This document shows, piece by piece, positions 35,367 to 43,643 of a stretch of DNA of 64,000 nt. Below the pieces are notes generated by a model, which did not search any database, had not been told where the DNA came from, and was given only the letters and a program-made list of their open reading frames with translations. Source of the stretch: CAMEON01 sp045531965. Its GTDB lineage: Bacteria > Bacillota > Clostridia > Oscillospirales > CAG-272. The translations under genes and the position numbers were made by a program. Position 1 is the first letter of the stretch; each line of letters begins with the position of its first letter. The stretch covers positions 10,654 to 74,653 of the forward strand of contig JAZSFA010000144.1 in assembly GCA_045531965.1 (NCBI GenBank), read 5' to 3'.

Positions 35367-36731
35367 TTATTCCTCCGCCATGGCGAAGCCGTACAGGTCG
35401 TAGTCCACGACCTCGCGGATCTTAACAGGGACGGTGGAGCCGGGAGCAATGCGAGCTTCTCCGCGCCAGCGGAAGAAAACCTTGCCGTCGATCTCGGGAG
35501 CGTCGGCAGCGGAACGTCCAAAGTAAGTTTCATTGACAGGGTCGAAATCCTCCACGAGAACCGTGACCACAGAGCCAATCTTTGCCTTGTTCTGCTCTTC
35601 GTTGATGCGGACTTGGGTACGCATAAGAATGTCCATTCGATCCTGCTTCACCTGCTCGTCGATCTGATCGGGGAAATCATAGGCGGCGGTTCCCTCCTCA
35701 CGGGAGTAGGTGAACACACCCGCGTGCTCGAAGCGGGCCTCTTCCAAAAACTCGGCCAACTCGTTGAAGTCCTCCTCGGTCTCCCCGGGGAAACCAACGA
35801 TGAAGGTGGTGCGGATCACGATGCCCGGCACCTCGGTACGGAGCTTGCGAAGCACATCGCGGATCATGGCACCATCACCGTGACGGTTCATAGCCGTCAG
35901 CATGTGATCGCTGATATGCTGGAGAGGCAGGTCGATGTATTTGACAATACGTGGATTGTCGCGGATCTCGGCGACCAGCTCGTCGGTGATCTTGACGGGA
36001 TAGCAATAGAGCAAACGGATCCAAGGAATGTCGGTAGTCTCGGTGATCTTGTGAAGCAATTCGTGGAGGGCGTAGTGACCGTACAGATCCTTACCGTAAC
36101 GGGTGATGTCCTGGGCGATGATCACCAACTCCTTAATGCCTTGATCCGAAAGTTCTTTGGCCTCGGCTACCAAATCCTCCATGGGACGGCTACGGAAGTT
36201 GCCGCGGATGGAAGGGATCGCGCAGTAAGCACAGCGATTGTCGCAGCCTTCAGCGATTTTGAGATAAGCCATATACTCGGGGGTGGTCAGAACGCGGTCA
36301 CCGCCCAAACGGACTGTATTCTTATCCTCAAAAGAAGTATATTTCTCAGACGCTACCAGTTTTCGACCCTTCTTGACCTGTTCTTCAACCGCTTTAACAG
36401 CCTCCACGATGTTGTGGATACTGCCTACACCCAAGAGCGCGTCCACCTCGGGCATTTGTTCCAAAATTTCCTCGCGGTAACGCTCGGCAAGACAGCCCGT
36501 GACGATGATACCCTTGAGATCGCGGTTCTCCTTCAGCCAAGCTACGTCCAAAATGTTGTCAATAGCCTCCTTCTTGGCGCTCTCAATGAAGCCGCAGGTG
36601 TTAATAATGATGATATCCGCGTCGATATCCTCCGGGGTAATCTCATAGCCCGCAGACATGACCTCGTGGAGCATCACCTCGGTGTCAAGCTGGTTCTTGG
36701 GACAGCCCAAAGAAATAAATCCAATCTTCAT
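35367..36731 (-). CDS. rimO: Ribosomal protein S12 (Asp89) methylthiotransferase RimO
   Basis: A 454-residue radical SAM methylthiotransferase. The N-terminal UPF0004 domain starts MKIGFISLGCPKNQLDTE (Cys10) and continues with TCGF and a third conserved Cys; the SAM cluster is CDNRCAYC in a context (AIPSIRGNFRSRP) diagnostic of RimO rather than MiaB. A C-terminal TRAM domain ends the protein. AAAGGA precedes the ATG. A promoter lies about 60 bases upstream, and a small hairpin (GAGCAG/CTGCTC, 36748-36764) sits in the leader. Confidence 0.95.
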   Translation of the reverse strand: MKIGFISLGCPKNQLDTEVMLHEVMSAGYEITPEDIDADIIIINTCGFIESAKKEAIDNILDVAWLKENRDLKGIIVTGCLAERYREEILEQMPEVDALLGVGSIHNIVEAVKAVEEQVKKGRKLVASEKYTSFEDKNTVRLGGDRVLTTPEYMAYLKIAEGCDNRCAYCAIPSIRGNFRSRPMEDLVAEAKELSDQGIKELVIIAQDITRYGKDLYGHYALHELLHKITETTDIPWIRLLYCYPVKITDELVAEIRDNPRIVKYIDLPLQHISDHMLTAMNRHGDGAMIRDVLRKLRTEVPGIVIRTTFIVGFPGETEEDFNELAEFLEEARFEHAGVFTYSREEGTAAYDFPDQIDEQVKQDRMDILMRTQVRINEEQNKAKIGSVVTVLVEDFDPVNETYFGRSAADAPEIDGKVFFRWRGEARIAPGSTVPVKIREVVDYDLYGFAMAEE

Positions 36732-36789
36732 ATATGTCCTTTCTGTTGAGCAGGCATTCTGCTCCTACTATACATAATCATACAGCATA

Positions 36790-36818
36790 ATGATATCATA
36801 AAAGGCACGAAATGTCAA
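36790..36818 (-). promoter_or_regulatory. Promoter of rimO
   Basis: On the minus strand TTGACA and TATCAT with a 17-base spacer, about 60 bases before the start. Confidence 0.75.
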
Positions 36819-36870
36819 GGAAAAGAGATGATTTATTCCATGAAAAAAGGGTGAACGGAATTTGACCGAC

Positions 36871-36899
36871 TTGACAAGCGGTAGATGGTGTGCTATACT
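36871..36899 (+). promoter_or_regulatory. Promoter of the CPBP-protease gene
   Basis: TTGACA and TATACT with a 17-base spacer. Expected transcription starts near 36906, giving a leader of about 165 bases that contains the structured element at 36926-37057. Confidence 0.85.
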
Positions 36900-36925
36900 T
36901 GTTTTACCATTCGGAAGGGAGCCCA

Positions 36926-37057
36926 GCGTGAAAGTTCAAAGATTCCAAACCGAAGTTCACTGTTTCACGCACAATTCTCCTAAAATGGAATTCACCTTTT
37001 GTCGCATAAGCACCACGGTCGAATTTCAAACGGTATTTGTGCCGCCGCCGGCGGCGA
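36926..37057 (+). ncRNA. Structured leader element, copy A (upstream of the CPBP gene)
   Basis: The element starts with GCGTGAAA (36926-36933), which pairs with TTTCACGC (36963-36970), continues with CACAATT, CCTAAAAT and a TTTTGTCG-ATAAGC block with CGAATTTCAAA and TATTTGTG, and ends in a perfect palindrome CGCCGCCGGCGGCG (37043-37056). The ribosome binding site GGAG follows 4 bases later. The same order of blocks occurs on the minus strand at 53775-53910 before an unrelated gene. Conserved blocks with a hairpin abutting the binding site suggest a cis-regulatory RNA; a mobile repeat that carries a leader is the alternative. Confidence 0.6.
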
Positions 37058-37070
37058 AATGGAGATGATC

Positions 37071-37985
37071 ATGTTTAATTTCCCTGAAACGCGGATGCTC
37101 CGCGAAAACCGTCGCCTTCATACCGACAAAGAAAACCCCGCGCTTCATGCAGGCATCCGCTTGCTGATCTGGCTGTTGGTTTTTCTCGTCGGGATGCTGG
37201 CGCAAAGTCTGATCCAGCTGATTATTTTTTCGCTCTTCCCCTCTCTAAAATTAACCCACAGTTTGGTGGTTCAGCTGTTTTCTACAGTAGCCCCCCTTGT
37301 CGTTTGCCTTCTTTACTGTCTATTGATCGAAAAAAGAAACCTGCTGTCCATAGGCTTTCCCTCAAAAAACGCCCTTGGCGAGTATTTCGTTGGAATGGGC
37401 GCGGGTCTTGTCTTACTGATGCTTGCCGTAGGGCTGTGTTTAATGACAGGAAAGTTGACAATCACAGCGACAGAAAACCCCGCCGTAGGCGTTATCCTGC
37501 TCTATCTTTTGGGCTTTTTGATACAAGGCATGAGTGAAGAAATTCTCTGCCGCGGCTGTCTCATGATGTCCTTGGCTCAAGGTTGCCCCACTTGGGTGGC
37601 GGTGCTGATCAACGCCTTGATTTTCACCATCCTCCATACGGGCAATCCCGGAATTACCCCCATCGCGCTGGTCAATCTGACACTTTTCGGACTGTTTGCC
37701 TCCCTGTACACCCTGCGCCGAGGCAGTTTGTGGGGGATAGGCGCACTCCACGCCCTATGGAATTTTGCCCAAGGCAATATCTTTGACATTCAGGTCAGCG
37801 GACTGACCGGCTGTCCTTCCCTGCTGACCGCCACGGTCAGGGAAGGCGGCGAGCTTATCCATGGCGGTGCTTTTGGCATAGAGGGCGGACTTGCCGCCAC
37901 CTTCGTGCTGGTCGTTGGCGTGATTATTTGTCTTCTGATGAAAACGAAGAAAAGCGAGATCGCAGAAAATCACATAACCCCATAA
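37071..37985 (+). CDS. CPBP-family intramembrane metalloprotease
   Basis: A 304-residue membrane protein with about eight hydrophobic segments. CAAX-protease/bacteriocin-processing (Abi/CPBP) motifs are present: EEILCRG (glutamates and arginine), FTILHTGNPG (histidine) and HALWNFAQG. These proteases cleave in the membrane and are often linked to bacteriocin self-immunity or stress. ATG 37071 lies 6 bases after GGAG. An open frame continues upstream through the leader from a TTG at 36999, but its use would ignore that binding site. A strong promoter and the shared leader element precede it. Confidence 0.85.
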   Translation: MFNFPETRMLRENRRLHTDKENPALHAGIRLLIWLLVFLVGMLAQSLIQLIIFSLFPSLKLTHSLVVQLFSTVAPLVVCLLYCLLIEKRNLLSIGFPSKNALGEYFVGMGAGLVLLMLAVGLCLMTGKLTITATENPAVGVILLYLLGFLIQGMSEEILCRGCLMMSLAQGCPTWVAVLINALIFTILHTGNPGITPIALVNLTLFGLFASLYTLRRGSLWGIGALHALWNFAQGNIFDIQVSGLTGCPSLLTATVREGGELIHGGAFGIEGGLAATFVLVVGVIICLLMKTKKSEIAENHITP

Positions 37986-37986
37986 A

Positions 37987-38024
37987 AAGTGAGCGCCCCT
38001 CCCATAAAGGAGGAGCGCTCTTTG
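37987..38024. terminator. Hairpin between the CPBP gene and the broken LRR gene
   Basis: GAGCGC-CCCTCC and GGAGGAGCGCTC form an imperfect stem (37991-38020) with AAAAAG on the left and CTTTGATTT on the right, so it can end transcription from both sides. Confidence 0.75.
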
Positions 38025-38026
38025 AT

Positions 38027-38469
38027 TTACTCGTTTGTCTCAGCGGCAGGATCGTAGTTGTAGTGGATGGTGGCGTCGAAGAGGGGGCGTTATTGACGCC
38101 GATGGTGATGGCAGCCCATTCCTCAGGAGTGCCTGTGTAATAAACATCCGTCAAAGAGGAACAAGCATTAAAAGCATTCCCTTCAATTTTCGTCACATTT
38201 TCAGAAAAAACAACGATTTTCAGGTGACTACAGTTCTCAAAGAGCCCCATCGGAAGAGTCGTCACAAGATCAGGAATGACCACGCTTTCTAAATTAGTTG
38301 AGGCAAACGCGCCATTCCCAAGTTGAGACACATGGCTTCCGATTGTAATTTCGCTTAATTTGCTACATCCATAAAACGCTTGAATCCCAATACAGTCTAC
38401 GCCGTTGCCAATCACGACATTTGTCAATTCTCGGCATCCCCATAACGCAAAAACCGGGATCTCCTTCAA
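38027..38469 (-). pseudogene. Truncated, frameshifted BspA-like leucine-rich-repeat gene
   Basis: About five LRR_5 repeats (LTNVVIGNGVDCIGIQAFYGC and similar) are open from a TTG at 38469. There is no ATG, signal peptide or ribosome binding site, and a TGA lies four codons upstream, so the 5' part is missing. At the 3' end the frame runs out of repeat-like sequence at a run of five C (minus strand; 38083-38087). If one more C were present, the reading would continue as LFDATIHYNYDPAAETNE and stop at 38027, a normal end for this family. A one-base deletion therefore broke it. It probably derives from a relative of the gene at 15499-17061. Confidence 0.8.
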
Positions 38470-38540
38470 AATGGCATATCATCTAGTCATTGATCATTAT
38501 ACCATCTCGTCAAGATTTGTAAAGGCTTTTCATAAAAAAG

Positions 38541-38571
38541 CAAAACCGCAGGAATCACTTCCTGCGGTTTT
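38541..38571 (-). terminator. Terminator of the ispH operon
   Basis: AAAACCGCAGGAA and TTCCTGCGGTTTT form a perfect hairpin 17 bases after the stop (minus), with the T-run on the minus strand. Confidence 0.92.
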
Positions 38572-38587
38572 TGAATTTCATAGAGAA

Positions 38588-40672
38588 TTATTCAGCGTCA
38601 GTTGCTTCAACAGCATCCTCTGCGACCTCAGCAGCCTCGGCGGCCTCAGCGACCAGCTGATCAGCCAGAGCCTTAGCTTCCTCGATGAGGGCACGGATGG
38701 ACAGGCTGACCTTCTGCTTCTCGTTGTCAATGTCGATGATCTTTACGTCAACGACCTGACCGACCTGAAGCACGTCCTCGGGCTTGCCGATCTTGTGGTC
38801 AGCGATCTGGGAAATGTGGATCAGACCGTCCACGTTATCCACGATCTCTGCGAATGCACCGAAGGGCATGAGGCTTACGATCTTAACCGAAGCCACATCA
38901 CCGACAGCATACTGGTTGGTGAAGATGTACCAGGGGTTGGTCTCAGCAGTCTTGCAGCTGAGGGAAATGCGCTTGTCCTCGACGTTGAGCTTTTTGACAT
39001 AAACAGTCAGCTCGTCGCCAACGGAAACGACCTTGGAAGGATCGCTGATGCGCTTCCAGGTCAGCTCGGATGCGTGAACCATACCGTCCACACCACCCAA
39101 GTCAACGAAAGCACCGTAAGAAGTCAGGCTCTTAACCTTACCGGTAAAGACCATACCTTCCTCAATGGTCTCCCAGAATGCCTTCTCGCGAGCGCGGCGC
39201 TCGTCAGCCAGAACAGCACTGATAGAACCCTTGGCCTTCTTGCCTTCCTTGATTTCGATAACGCGCAGGTTCACAGTCTGACCTACCAGCACTGCGAAGT
39301 CTTCGCCGCGGGGAATACCCGTGAAACGAGCGGGAACGAAAACCTTGTTGTTGTAAACAACGACTTCCACACCACCCTTGTTTGCGGCAACGACCTTACC
39401 TTCAACGGTCTCCTTGGTCTCGCAAGCTTCGACCACCTTCTGCCAATTCTTATCAGAATCGACACGCTTCTTGGAGAGCTCAGCGAAGCCTTCGACGTCG
39501 CTGACACGGATCACGAATGCCTCTACCTCATCTCCAATTTTGAACATCTCTTCCAGACTTGCAGAGGGATCATCTGTGATTTGTGCCTGCTTGATCACGC
39601 CGGTGACTTTTGCACCCAGATCAAGCTGGATCTCGCCTGCGTTGATGGCAGTAATTGTGCCAACCACGGTATCTCCTGTATTTAATGTCTTGAGAGACTC
39701 TTCGAGCATCTCCGCGAAATTTTCATTCAGAATCTGTTCGCTCATTTTGTTTGAAACCTCCTCTATAATATCGTGGGGAGTGGATGCTCCTGCCACGACC
39801 CCTGCTTTATTGCAGGAAAACGGAATTTTGTTTTGCAGATCTTCTGCCTGCTCGACCCACACCGTGTCAGCGCAAATGTTTTTACAGATGGTATAGAGCT
39901 TGGCGGAGTTTGAACTGTCACGCCCACCAATGACCACCATGAAATCACATTCATGTGCAAGGTCTGCGGCTTCCTTCTGCCGTGATTCCGTAACACTACA
40001 TATTGTATCAAAAATCAGCGGATTTTTAAAGTCCCTTTTTGCAAGTTTTTTCAACTTTTCCCATTCCGCTAAATTTTGCGTCGTTTGCGCCACAAGAATT
40101 GGCTGTTTTGCACAAACACTATGGAATTTCCCATCTGAAATTGCCTTTTCATATGCCTCAGCACTGGAAAAAACGAATTTTTCGCCTTCAAAACGACTCA
40201 TAAAACCGATGACTTCGGGATGGGACTCCGAGCCAAGAACGATAAGAAAGTGATCAACGACGTCAGAGGAAACGTTTTCAGGCGAACTCTGCCACTGTTC
40301 ACTCAGGATTCGATGAATCTTTTTTACAAAAGGACAAGTACAGTCCACAAAGGAGAAATACGGATTATCTGCGGCACATTTTACCAACAACGCCTCTGTC
40401 TCACGCTTCATACCGTGTGCTCTGACGAACACCTTGACGGGAGCATCGGCACGGGCAGAAGCGGCAAGAGCCGGAATCTCTTCGTAGGAGGTCACACACA
40501 CGCCGCCCTTTTCCAGCCGCTGATTATAGATCTCATTATGGATGAGCCTGCCCAACGTGTATATGCGTTCTCCCGGGACGTGCTCTGCCATTTCTTTTTC
40601 CACAACGGCAGTCGCATGGGCTACGCCAAAGCAAAAGCCGGCGTTCTTGGCGACGATAACTTCTTTTTTCAT
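38588..40672 (-). CDS. ispH: IspH (HMB-PP reductase) fused to ribosomal protein S1-like domains
   Basis: A 694-residue bifunctional protein. The first 285 residues are 4-hydroxy-3-methylbut-2-enyl diphosphate reductase, the last enzyme of the MEP isoprenoid route, with iron-sulphur cysteines in GFCFGV, CTCPFV and DTICSVT. The rest has four S1 RNA-binding repeats (starting GDTVVGTITA, KETVEGKVVA, GMVFTGKVKS, GDVASVKIVS) and an acidic tail. This fusion is known in Clostridia. ATG 40672 has AAAGGAG upstream. It ends an operon with baiN-like, cmk and plsC. Confidence 0.95.
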   Translation of the reverse strand: MKKEVIVAKNAGFCFGVAHATAVVEKEMAEHVPGERIYTLGRLIHNEIYNQRLEKGGVCVTSYEEIPALAASARADAPVKVFVRAHGMKRETEALLVKCAADNPYFSFVDCTCPFVKKIHRILSEQWQSSPENVSSDVVDHFLIVLGSESHPEVIGFMSRFEGEKFVFSSAEAYEKAISDGKFHSVCAKQPILVAQTTQNLAEWEKLKKLAKRDFKNPLIFDTICSVTESRQKEAADLAHECDFMVVIGGRDSSNSAKLYTICKNICADTVWVEQAEDLQNKIPFSCNKAGVVAGASTPHDIIEEVSNKMSEQILNENFAEMLEESLKTLNTGDTVVGTITAINAGEIQLDLGAKVTGVIKQAQITDDPSASLEEMFKIGDEVEAFVIRVSDVEGFAELSKKRVDSDKNWQKVVEACETKETVEGKVVAANKGGVEVVVYNNKVFVPARFTGIPRGEDFAVLVGQTVNLRVIEIKEGKKAKGSISAVLADERRAREKAFWETIEEGMVFTGKVKSLTSYGAFVDLGGVDGMVHASELTWKRISDPSKVVSVGDELTVYVKKLNVEDKRISLSCKTAETNPWYIFTNQYAVGDVASVKIVSLMPFGAFAEIVDNVDGLIHISQIADHKIGKPEDVLQVGQVVDVKIIDIDNEKQKVSLSIRALIEEAKALADQLVAEAAEAAEVAEDAVEATDAE

Positions 40673-40735
40673 GGAATCTCCTTTGGAAGCAATATACATG
40701 AGGATATACGGCAAATGATCAGCGCAACGACAAGG

Positions 40736-41389
40736 TCATTCATCTCCAAGCTTGCAAACCTTTTCAAAAAGCTCACCAATGATACGCTCATATTCTCCGG
40801 ATGCATGGGGATCGAACGCCATTTCTGCCGGTGTTATGGGCTTGCCGATATATACGTCCTTGCGACAAAAAAGCTTTGCCTTATTGTTCTTAACCTTGAT
40901 ATACACGGGCAGGATGGGCACATCTGCTTTAAGCGAAATCATAGCTGCGCCCATTTTCGGTTTTGTGGTTCGGGGATCAACACCATTATATCGATGCCCC
41001 TGCGGAAACATACCCACAGTCACCCCATCTTGCAGCATAGCGATGGTATATTTGATCGCGCCCACATCAGCACCGCCGCGGTTTACTGGATAAGCCCCCA
41101 ACGCACGGATCAACCAGCCCAACAGAGGAATCTTAAAAAGTTCTTTCTTCGCCATGAAATGGGGCTGTCTGTATTTCAACGCCGCGCAGAGGATAATTGG
41201 ATCACGCCACGTCAAGTGGTTACAGATCACAAGACAGGCGCCGCTGTCCTGAGACGGCTCGTTTTCCCGCCCGTGGATATGAATACGGGTAAGAAAACGG
41301 ATTGGTGCAGCCAACAAAGCATAAATCACAGCATAAAGACGGCTACGCGGGCGAATTTTCCTGACTTTCTTTGCTTTTTTTGCACTCAT
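40736..41389 (-). CDS. plsC: 1-acyl-sn-glycerol-3-phosphate acyltransferase (PlsC)
   Basis: A 217-residue acyltransferase adding the second fatty acid in phosphatidic-acid synthesis. The catalytic HX4D box is NHLTWRDP, and the glycerol-phosphate site PQGHRYNG follows; an N-terminal hydrophobic segment anchors it to the membrane. The start overlaps the stop of cmk by 4 bases. cmk-plsC-ispH-S1 is a conserved clostridial gene string. Confidence 0.92.
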   Translation of the reverse strand: MSAKKAKKVRKIRPRSRLYAVIYALLAAPIRFLTRIHIHGRENEPSQDSGACLVICNHLTWRDPIILCAALKYRQPHFMAKKELFKIPLLGWLIRALGAYPVNRGGADVGAIKYTIAMLQDGVTVGMFPQGHRYNGVDPRTTKPKMGAAMISLKADVPILPVYIKVKNNKAKLFCRKDVYIGKPITPAEMAFDPHASGEYERIIGELFEKVCKLGDE

Positions 41390-42078
41390 GAACGCGTGAG
41401 TCCTTTCTTTTGAGCGATGGATTCAATCAACCGAAGCAGTTCAGTCACAGTAGCATCGAAATCCAGATGAGAATTATCAAAGATGATGGCGTCCTCAGCG
41501 GGGACAGCCGGGGCAATAGCCCGGGTACGATCTGCCTCATCTCGGCGGTTCATATCTTCCAGAATATCCTCATACGAAGCCGGCATTCCTTTTTCTTGCA
41601 GCTCTTTGCAACGGCGGAGGGCACGTGCTTCATTAGAAGCTGTCAAGAAGATTTTCACATGGGCATGAGGCAGGATCACCGTACCAATGTCGCGGCCATC
41701 CATGATAACAGAATTTTCTTCGGCGATCTTTTTCTGGGTGTCCAAAAGGAAGGCTCTTACCTCAGGAACAGCGGAAACGGCAGATGCATACATAGAAATT
41801 TCATTTTCTCTGATGCGATCTCCTAGATTTGCCCCATTGAGATAGACACATTGAATACCGTTTTCATACCGCACATCAATGGTGATCTGAGAAAGATAGG
41901 GAACGACTTTATCGGCCTGCTCACGAGAAATCCCTCGGCTGCGCGCGAAATAACCAATTGTTCGGTAGAGGGCGCCTGTATCTACGTAGACAATCCCCAT
42001 AGCCTTAGCGATGGCTTTGGAAACTGTCGATTTTCCTGCCCCACCGGGACCGTCAATGGCAATTTGAATGTGATCCAT
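41386..42078 (-). CDS. cmk: Cytidylate kinase
   Basis: A 230-residue nucleoside monophosphate kinase converting (d)CMP to (d)CDP. The P-loop is DGPGGAGKST (residues 9-18). Family features DTGALYRTIGY and DGRDIGTVILPHA are present, and the lid region RRDEADRTRAIAPAV fits. AAGGAGG precedes the ATG. It lies between the BaiN-like gene and plsC. Confidence 0.95.
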   Translation of the reverse strand: MDHIQIAIDGPGGAGKSTVSKAIAKAMGIVYVDTGALYRTIGYFARSRGISREQADKVVPYLSQITIDVRYENGIQCVYLNGANLGDRIRENEISMYASAVSAVPEVRAFLLDTQKKIAEENSVIMDGRDIGTVILPHAHVKIFLTASNEARALRRCKELQEKGMPASYEDILEDMNRRDEADRTRAIAPAVPAEDAIIFDNSHLDFDATVTELLRLIESIAQKKGLTRS

Positions 42079-42102
42079 ATAGCCTCCTTATAGGGGAGTA
42101 CG

Positions 42103-42165
42103 CAAGGGAGGACTTGGAAAAAAGTCTCCCCTTGACCCCCTCAAAACTTTCAAAAAATAATGAAT
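42103..42165. repeat. 3'-hairpin repeat, copy 3
   Basis: CAAGGGAGGACTT pairs imperfectly with AAGTCTCCCCTTG, followed by ACCCCCTCAAAACTTTCAAAAAATAATGA. This lower arm is nearly identical to the copy at 43517. It lies between the BaiN-like gene stop (42228) and cmk (minus), so the operon must read through it or be reinitiated. Confidence 0.7.
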
Positions 42166-42227
42166 AGGTCAAGTGATCGGATAGTGGGGCATATAAGTTT
42201 CCCCACAGGATCTCGCCACATTCGTTT

Positions 42228-43496
42228 CTATGGTTCTGTCACTTGCTCGACGGCGCCCAACGCTGCCAGATGCGCTGTAGAAAAAGCGATCTGCAGATTA
42301 AAGCCACCTGTATAGGCGTCCACATCCAACAACTCTCCCGCAAAGTACAGTCCTTCACATAATTTGGACTGCATGGTTTTTGGGTTAACCTGTTTTACGG
42401 ATACGCCGCCTTTGGTAACGATCGCTTCCTTGATGGGGCGATGGGTTGTAGGATGAAGGGTCAATTTTTGGATAACCTCGCCCAGCCTTCTGCGCTCCTC
42501 TTTGGTGATCGCATTGACCTTTTTTCTTGGGTCGATCCCCGACAGTTTGACCACAGGCTCAATGGCTTTCAAGGGAAGCAAATCCGAGAGCGCGTTAATA
42601 AAGTCTTTATTGGTATACTTTTTGAAGTCGGACAAGATGCGAGCATCCAACTCGTTCTCCGAAAGGGCAGGCTTCAGATTGATATACAATTCATACCGTC
42701 CCGGTACGAGGTCTGGCATATGAGCCGATGCGCTGAGGATCAGCGGACCTGTCACACCGTAGTGAGTAAAAAGCATCTCGCCGAAGTCCTCGTAGATGGT
42801 CTTTTTCTTTTCCTTGTGGTAGACGGTCAGCCGCACATTGCGAAGGGACAGCCCCATCATATCCACGCAGACAGAATCAGCGCAGACCAGCGGCACCAGC
42901 GAGGGGATGGGAGACACGATCTGATGTCCCACGGATTCGGCAAGGACGTAGCCATTGCCGTCAGAACCCGTCGTGGGATAGGATGCACCGCCGGTGCATA
43001 GAATGACGGCATCGGCAAGAAATTCCCTTTGTCCACAAGCAACGCCTGTTATGCGGGTTCTGCCCTCCCCGTCTATTTCCGTAAGCAGTCGGTTAACACG
43101 TCCCGAGACAACCTGTACCCCCAGATCGCGGCAACGTCTCACAAGGGCATCTGCAACATCGTGAGCGTTATCCGATACAGGGAAAACTCTGTGCCCACGT
43201 TCTACTTTCAAAGGAACACCGAGGGACTCAAAGCAATCCATAACATCCCGAGTGGTTTGGGCATTGATAGCCGCATACAGGAAGCGAGGATTGGTGGGCA
43301 CGTTGGCAAGGAAGGTATCTCGATCGCAGTCATTGGTCACATTACAGCGTCCCTTGCCTGTGATGCGCAGCTTTTTGCCCATACGGTTATTCTGTTCAAT
43401 GACGGTGACGGTTATGTCCCGAGTCTGCTCCGCCGCTCTCATAGCGGCAAACAGTCCCGCAGCACCGCCGCCGACGATGACAATGTTTTTTTTCAT
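42228..43496 (-). CDS. HI0933/BaiN-family flavoprotein oxidoreductase
   Basis: A 422-residue FAD-dependent protein of the HI0933-like group, which includes the BaiN bile-acid enzyme and putative aminoacetone oxidases. The FAD fold starts IVIVGGGAAGLFAAMRA; GKGRCNVTN and ILCTGGASYPTTGS are family motifs, and the C-terminal TKGGVSVKQVNPKTMQS and GELLDVDAYTGGFNLQIAFS close the FAD site. The biological substrate is not known. The ribosome binding site is weak. It begins the BaiN-cmk-plsC-ispH string. Confidence 0.9.
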   Translation of the reverse strand: MKKNIVIVGGGAAGLFAAMRAAEQTRDITVTVIEQNNRMGKKLRITGKGRCNVTNDCDRDTFLANVPTNPRFLYAAINAQTTRDVMDCFESLGVPLKVERGHRVFPVSDNAHDVADALVRRCRDLGVQVVSGRVNRLLTEIDGEGRTRITGVACGQREFLADAVILCTGGASYPTTGSDGNGYVLAESVGHQIVSPIPSLVPLVCADSVCVDMMGLSLRNVRLTVYHKEKKKTIYEDFGEMLFTHYGVTGPLILSASAHMPDLVPGRYELYINLKPALSENELDARILSDFKKYTNKDFINALSDLLPLKAIEPVVKLSGIDPRKKVNAITKEERRRLGEVIQKLTLHPTTHRPIKEAIVTKGGVSVKQVNPKTMQSKLCEGLYFAGELLDVDAYTGGFNLQIAFSTAHLAALGAVEQVTEP

Positions 43497-43516
43497 AACA
43501 CCTATTCAGGCATATT

Positions 43517-43574
43517 CAAGGGGGAACTTTTGATAAAGTTCCCCCTTGACCCCTCAAAACTTTCGAAAAATGAT
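43517..43574. repeat. 3'-hairpin repeat, copy 4
   Basis: CAAGGGGGAACTTT and AAGTTCCCCCTTG form a 13-bp stem (43517-43548), followed by ACCCCTCAAAACTTTCGAAAAATGATGA. It lies between the rpiR-type gene (43644, minus) and the BaiN-like gene and probably helps end the regulator transcript. Confidence 0.75.
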
Positions 43575-43643
43575 GATTGGGAAAAAGAAGTAAAGATCAA
43601 AAACGTTCCTTCCGCTCTTCGTATCTTACAGACACCTAGATGT

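Noticed and set aside
36999..37070. N-terminal extension of the CPBP protein through the leader
   Set aside because: It would begin at TTG with no binding site, while ATG 37071 has GGAG at the right distance. The same extension occurs before the AAA+ gene and is better explained as a leader element, though a leader peptide cannot be excluded.
38405..39685. Antisense frame of 426 codons opposite the IspH/S1 gene
   Set aside because: The sense strand has four S1 domains and iron-sulphur cysteines; the antisense frame has no motif or ribosome binding site.
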